Below, in pieces: positions 58,001-64,000 of a stretch of DNA of 64,000 nt. The stretch comes from Megalobrama amblycephala. Lineage: Eukaryota > Chordata > Actinopteri > Cypriniformes > Xenocyprididae. The position numbers were made by a program, and so were the translations under genes. Each line of letters starts with the position of its first letter. Within the stretch, counting starts at the first letter, position 1. Under the pieces are notes generated by a model. It ran no database searches and was not told the DNA's origin. It was given only the letters and a program-made list of their open reading frames with translations. Where the stretch lies: contig NC_063050.1 of NCBI RefSeq assembly GCF_018812025.1, positions 8,681,539-8,745,538 on the forward strand, written 5' to 3'.

Positions 58001-61000
58001 ATGTCATCGTTTAAAATAACATGTTATAATATTCAAGGGATGTTCTCTTCAGCTTTTGGAGAGAAAATGACTAACCCTGATTTTGTCAATACTGTATATA
58101 GTTCAGATATAATTATTTTACTTGAGACATGGAGTCGTTTAGACTCCAAAACCCGCACTCCTTTAAACTACAGAGAGCTACGAATACCCTCAATCAAAAA
58201 GCCTAATGTTAAAAATGGAAGAGATTCAGGAGGAATCATAGTTTGGTTCAAAGACCATCTGTGGCATTATATTCAACCTGTGAAAAAAGGGAAAACACAT
58301 ATTTGGATAAAACTTAAAAAAGAGCTTTTGTGTTTAGACGAGGACCTGTACCTGTGTGCCACATATATCCCCCCATATGAGTCACCTTATTATAATGATG
58401 ACATCTTCTCAACCCTACAGTCAGAGATCATTTACTTTCAGTCTCTAGGATCAGTCCTGTTAATGGGGGATCTGAATGCTAGAACGGGGAAGGAAGTGGA
58501 CTACATCAGCTCTGATGGAGACAAATATATAAACGGTCCACTTAATCATCAACAAAAACGATATACTAAAACACGTCAGAATTATGACAACACAATAAAC
58601 AGACATGGAAAACAAGTCCTGCAACTCTGCAAAAGCCTGGGTCTTTATATAGTTAACGGCAGAACAAAGGGTGATTCTCTGGGTCGATTTACCTACTGCT
58701 CACATTTAGGCAGCAGCACAGTAGATTACACCATCACAGATATAGACCAAAATAAAATCAATTATTTCACAGTGATGCCACAGCTACCGTTATCAGACCA
58801 CAGTCACACGGTCCTCAGTCTGAACAGGTCAGTGAATCTTCTGCCATCTTCAGATCAGAAGGTTAAACTGTATCCACTCCCCCCCAAATTTATATGGAGT
58901 AAAGACAGTCCTGTCCAGTATGAAGCTGCGCTCCAAAGCACTAATGTTCAGAACATGATAGACTCATTTCTATTGACTTCTTTTAGTGAAGAGAAGACGA
59001 CAACCAATTTAGCAACTGAACAGTTAACAAAAATCTTCTCTACAGTGGCCAAAAAAGCCCTGAGAAAAAGAAAGAATTATAGAAGCAAAAAAGAAATGGC
59101 TAATGCTGGTTGGTTTGATAAAGAATGCCAAAAAGTAAGAAAAGAATTACGTTCATTATCAAACAAAAAACACAGAGACCCAGCAAACCAACAAATACGA
59201 GCCACATATCAAGAAACCCTTAAAATGTACAAGTCATTATTAATACAGAAAAAAGCTGATCACACGAAAATAAAACTAAACAAGATTGAGGAGGCAGTAG
59301 ATCAAAATTGTTTTTGGGAATTATGGAACAATTTAGACAAATCCAAAAAAGCCAAACACCTTCCCATCTATGACCCTAAAATCTGGACCGAACATTTTGG
59401 AAATCTTTATTCACCAAACCAACCAACCCTTAGCCAAAAACATCTGACCTCCCAACTACATAACCTGGAACGCACTATAAAAGACCAGCTAAATAATTTA
59501 GACCAGCCCATAGCATTAAATGAACTGACAGACAAGATGAAATCCCTAAAAAACAAAAAATCCTGTGGCGTGGATGGAATTTCTAATGAGATGCTGAAAC
59601 ACAACAGCCCCAAACTGAAAGATGCCATTCTAAAATTGTTCAACCTGTTATTAAAATCAGGAAAATTTCCTGAAATATGGAAAGAAAATTTGATAACTCC
59701 AATTTTTAAACAAGGTGAGAAGTACGACCCAAATAATTACAGAGGCATCACAGTGAGCAGTAACCTCGGAAAACTATTCTGTTCCATTATTAATGACAGA
59801 TTAGTTCAGTTCATTCAAGAACACAAAATTTTAAAGAATTGTCAAATTGGATTTATGCCCAATCAGAGAACATCAAATCACATTTACACACTTCACACAC
59901 TAATTCAAAAATATGTTCATCAAAAAAAACAAGGAAAAATATTCGGCTGCTTCATTGATTTTAAAAAAGCCTTTGATTCTGTATGGCATGATGGGCTTTT
60001 TCTAAAACTTATCCAAAGTGGAATAGGAGGAAGGACATATGATATCATAAAGGACATTTACAACGGGAACAAATGCTGTGTCAAGATCAATGACAAACGA
60101 ACTGATTATTTCAGTCAAAATAAAGGGGTCCGTCAAGGCTGCAGCCTCAGCCCGACTCTCTTTAATATATATATCAATGAGTTGGCATCAGCACTTGAGA
60201 AGTCCTCCTGTCCTGGTCTGACCCTCGAGGGCAGAGAAATCAAATGCCTCCTGTACGCCGACGACCTTCTGCTGCTGTCACCTCATGAAGAAGGACTGCA
60301 TGAAAGCCTCTCAATTCTAGAGAAGTACAGTAGCGACTGGGCCTTACCAATTAACATGGACAAATCCAAAATCATGATCTTCCAAAAAAAACCTCGCCTT
60401 ACTGACAAAAAATATAATTTTACAATCGGGGGAACACTTCTCAATCATGTCACATATTATAATTATTTGGGTCTCACAATCTCAGCTTCTGGACAATTTG
60501 AAATGGCAATGAAAGATCTGACCGATAAGGCACGCAGGGCTTATTACAATATAAGAAAATCATTGTTCAAATTCAACCCACCCATAAAACTGTGGATGAA
60601 AATTTTTGATGCCATCATCAAGCCCATTCTTTTGTACGGCTGTGAAATCTGGGGCCCCAAATTTAAATTAAACTATGAATCGTGGGACAAAAATCCTATT
60701 GAAATTTTCCACCTCGAATTCTGCAAAAATATCCTGGGTCTCCACAGAAATGCCCCTAGTCTGGGTTGCAGGGCAGAACTGGGCAGATTCCCTCTCTTAT
60801 CTGAAATCCAGAAGAGAGCAGCGAAGTTCTGGTTTCATCTGTCAGACTCACAGGCAGATGCCTACCATCACTGTGCTCTTTCATACAGGGCAGGACACCC
60901 AGAGAATGACCCCTTGCACTATTTAGTAGAAACACACCAACTAAATTCAAAAATTCAATTCAAACTCTCAAAAATTAAAGAAATAGGTCAAAGAACCCAG

Positions 61001-61453
61001 GAAAAATACACCCATGATTGGCAGATCAAAGCAGCACAAATAAACAAATTAAAATACTTTCACAAAATAAAGACAGAGTATCAATTGGCACCTTACTTAA
61101 TAAAAATTAAAGAATATCGTCAGAGAAAGCTCCTGGCGAAGTATCGTCTGAGCGACCACAGCCTGTACATAGAGACGGGCCGACACAAACAGAGCTGGAG
61201 AGCCAGAGAACTCAGACTCTGTTCAAACTGCTCCGATGGAGTCGTGGAAGATGAACTACATTTCCTTACACAGTGCAGCAAATATAATAATATTAGAGAA
61301 ACATATTTCACCCAAATTGGTCAAATTCTACCTGAATTCCAACAAGCAAGCCACATTGAGAAACTTTGTTATATTTTAGGAGAGAAAGAGAAGTGTGTCC
61401 ACCTGGCAGCAGAGTATGTGTCCTCCTGTCATATTATGAGGGACAAAGAATAA
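58001..61453 (+). CDS. LINE ORF2: AP endonuclease and reverse transcriptase
   Basis: Open frame of 1150 aa. The N-terminal endonuclease has YNIQG (residues 8-12), an ETW box near 42, GDLNAR at 156-161 and SDHSH with D266/H267. The RT has NYRGITVSS, FIDFKKAFDSVWH, VRQGCSLSPTLFN and catalytic YADD at 752-755. The C-terminal domain has CSNC...HFLTQCSK, a CCHC-like motif. It nicks target DNA and primes reverse transcription in the nucleus. No disabling change seen. A 5'-truncated copy of its last third lies at 62075-63189. Confidence 0.88.
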   Translation: MSSFKITCYNIQGMFSSAFGEKMTNPDFVNTVYSSDIIILLETWSRLDSKTRTPLNYRELRIPSIKKPNVKNGRDSGGIIVWFKDHLWHYIQPVKKGKTHIWIKLKKELLCLDEDLYLCATYIPPYESPYYNDDIFSTLQSEIIYFQSLGSVLLMGDLNARTGKEVDYISSDGDKYINGPLNHQQKRYTKTRQNYDNTINRHGKQVLQLCKSLGLYIVNGRTKGDSLGRFTYCSHLGSSTVDYTITDIDQNKINYFTVMPQLPLSDHSHTVLSLNRSVNLLPSSDQKVKLYPLPPKFIWSKDSPVQYEAALQSTNVQNMIDSFLLTSFSEEKTTTNLATEQLTKIFSTVAKKALRKRKNYRSKKEMANAGWFDKECQKVRKELRSLSNKKHRDPANQQIRATYQETLKMYKSLLIQKKADHTKIKLNKIEEAVDQNCFWELWNNLDKSKKAKHLPIYDPKIWTEHFGNLYSPNQPTLSQKHLTSQLHNLERTIKDQLNNLDQPIALNELTDKMKSLKNKKSCGVDGISNEMLKHNSPKLKDAILKLFNLLLKSGKFPEIWKENLITPIFKQGEKYDPNNYRGITVSSNLGKLFCSIINDRLVQFIQEHKILKNCQIGFMPNQRTSNHIYTLHTLIQKYVHQKKQGKIFGCFIDFKKAFDSVWHDGLFLKLIQSGIGGRTYDIIKDIYNGNKCCVKINDKRTDYFSQNKGVRQGCSLSPTLFNIYINELASALEKSSCPGLTLEGREIKCLLYADDLLLLSPHEEGLHESLSILEKYSSDWALPINMDKSKIMIFQKKPRLTDKKYNFTIGGTLLNHVTYYNYLGLTISASGQFEMAMKDLTDKARRAYYNIRKSLFKFNPPIKLWMKIFDAIIKPILLYGCEIWGPKFKLNYESWDKNPIEIFHLEFCKNILGLHRNAPSLGCRAELGRFPLLSEIQKRAAKFWFHLSDSQADAYHHCALSYRAGHPENDPLHYLVETHQLNSKIQFKLSKIKEIGQRTQEKYTHDWQIKAAQINKLKYFHKIKTEYQLAPYLIKIKEYRQRKLLAKYRLSDHSLYIETGRHKQSWRARELRLCSNCSDGVVEDELHFLTQCSKYNNIRETYFTQIGQILPEFQQASHIEKLCYILGEKEKCVHLAAEYVSSCHIMRDKE

Positions 61454-61766
61454 ACCCTCTCCTTTCATTTTTTTTTTTTTCTTTCTTTTTCTTTTCAATC
61501 TCATTACTGCTCTCTGTATTTATTTACCATGTTTTTTTTTGTTGTTTTTTGTTTTTTTAACCACTTGTTAAATTATATGATAACATATACAATATAGCCA
61601 TGCATGTATATATATTTCTTTTTTCTCTTCTTCCTTTTATTTTATTTAATTATCAGTCTATACCTGTATAACCTATTACATGTTTATTGCTTTGGCAACA
61701 TTGTATCATAACACAGTCATGCCAATAAAGCCGAATTGAATTGAATTGAATTGAATTGAATTGAAT

Positions 61767-61992
61767 AATGACTGTTATCACACAGTCAAAAAAAAAAAAT
61801 CACAAACTGAGAGTTGGTGACAGTAATACAAAAAAAGAAAATAAATAAATACAAAAAGAACAAATAAGCCGAACCAAAAATAATAACCACAAAAAGAGAA
61901 ACAAAGAAAACAAATATCTAGCCCACTTAACCGCTGGACCAGAGGTGTCAATGACCCAAAGCAGCAGCGCGGTCCAGAGCGCGGGTTGGAGG

Positions 61993-61994
<2 letters not shown>
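61767..61994. other. Spacer between the two LINE copies
   Basis: A-rich sequence with no gene; leads into the GA microsatellite. Confidence 0.45.

Positions 61995-62069
<75 letters not shown>
61995..62069. repeat. (GA)n microsatellite, left part
   Basis: Uninterrupted GA run of about 70 bp directly before the truncated LINE copy. Confidence 0.9.
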
Positions 62070-62071
<2 letters not shown>

Positions 62072-62074
62072 AAT

Positions 62075-64000
<1,926 letters not shown>

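Larger units (their letters stand above)
56095..61766 (+). mobile_element. Apparently intact LINE (non-LTR retrotransposon)
   Basis: Two open reading frames separated by 208 bp, a 3' UTR, an AATAAAG box and a (TTGAA)n tail at about 61734-61766. Clade not assigned beyond the apurinic-endonuclease (APE) type with an esterase ORF1. Confidence 0.82.

Overview
The window looks like a repeat-rich, euchromatic piece of a teleost genome, most likely a cyprinid. The evidence is GT-AG multi-exon genes of the fish CD22-like/Siglec-like immune receptor type, abundant hAT, Harbinger-like and palindromic MITEs, DIRS tyrosine-recombinase retrotransposons, a Ty3 chromodomain element and a LINE with a TTGAA tail. 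The species assignment is inference. No rRNA, CRISPR array or bacterial-type operon was seen.

Host genes. Four tandem plus-strand paralogs of a CD22-like (Siglec-type) immunoglobulin receptor were assembled exon by exon. Copy 1 (227-4292, 449 aa) has 3 Ig domains and a five-tyrosine ITIM tail. Copy 2 (12708-16856, 566 aa) has 5 Ig domains. Copy 3 (45696-49227, 640 aa) has 6 Ig domains and a shortened tail. Copy 4 (54013-about 54761) is broken inside its second Ig exon. Between copies 2 and 3 lies a ten-exon plus-strand gene (26011-39633, 276 aa). It has a signal peptide, an anthrax-toxin-receptor-like von Willebrand A domain with an intact MIDAS, and an unexpected C-terminal coiled coil instead of the family's Ig-like, membrane and tail region. 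Reading phases agree at every junction in copies 1-3 and in the vWA gene.

Mobile elements. 2266-3122: TIR element with a second TIR element inside. 4692-6081: hAT with a TTF/ZMYM-type N-terminal protein and an 8-bp target duplication. 6443-11391: minus-strand DIRS element with inverted terminal repeats and an internal complementary region. 17798-about 22919: Ty3 chromodomain LTR element with several lesions. 23857-24136: solo LTR. 26202-27897: TIR element with nine copies of a short motif. 33051-36020: nested insertions in one intron of the vWA gene. 42600-44980: decayed plus-strand DIRS relic. 50090-53325: truncated minus-strand DIRS. 56095-61766: LINE with both ORFs open. 62075-63508: 5'-truncated copy of the same LINE inside a GA microsatellite.

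How the genes work together. The receptors are predicted cell-surface proteins of leukocytes. A Siglec-like V-set domain would bind sialylated glycans, C2-set repeats form a stalk, and tyrosine motifs would recruit phosphatases (ITIM) or kinases (ITAM-like). The copies differ in the V domain, Ig number and tail, while a 98-bp intron is identical in all four. This suggests recent duplication or gene conversion with diversification of the binding and signalling ends. All functional statements rest on motif reading by eye; no database search was run.
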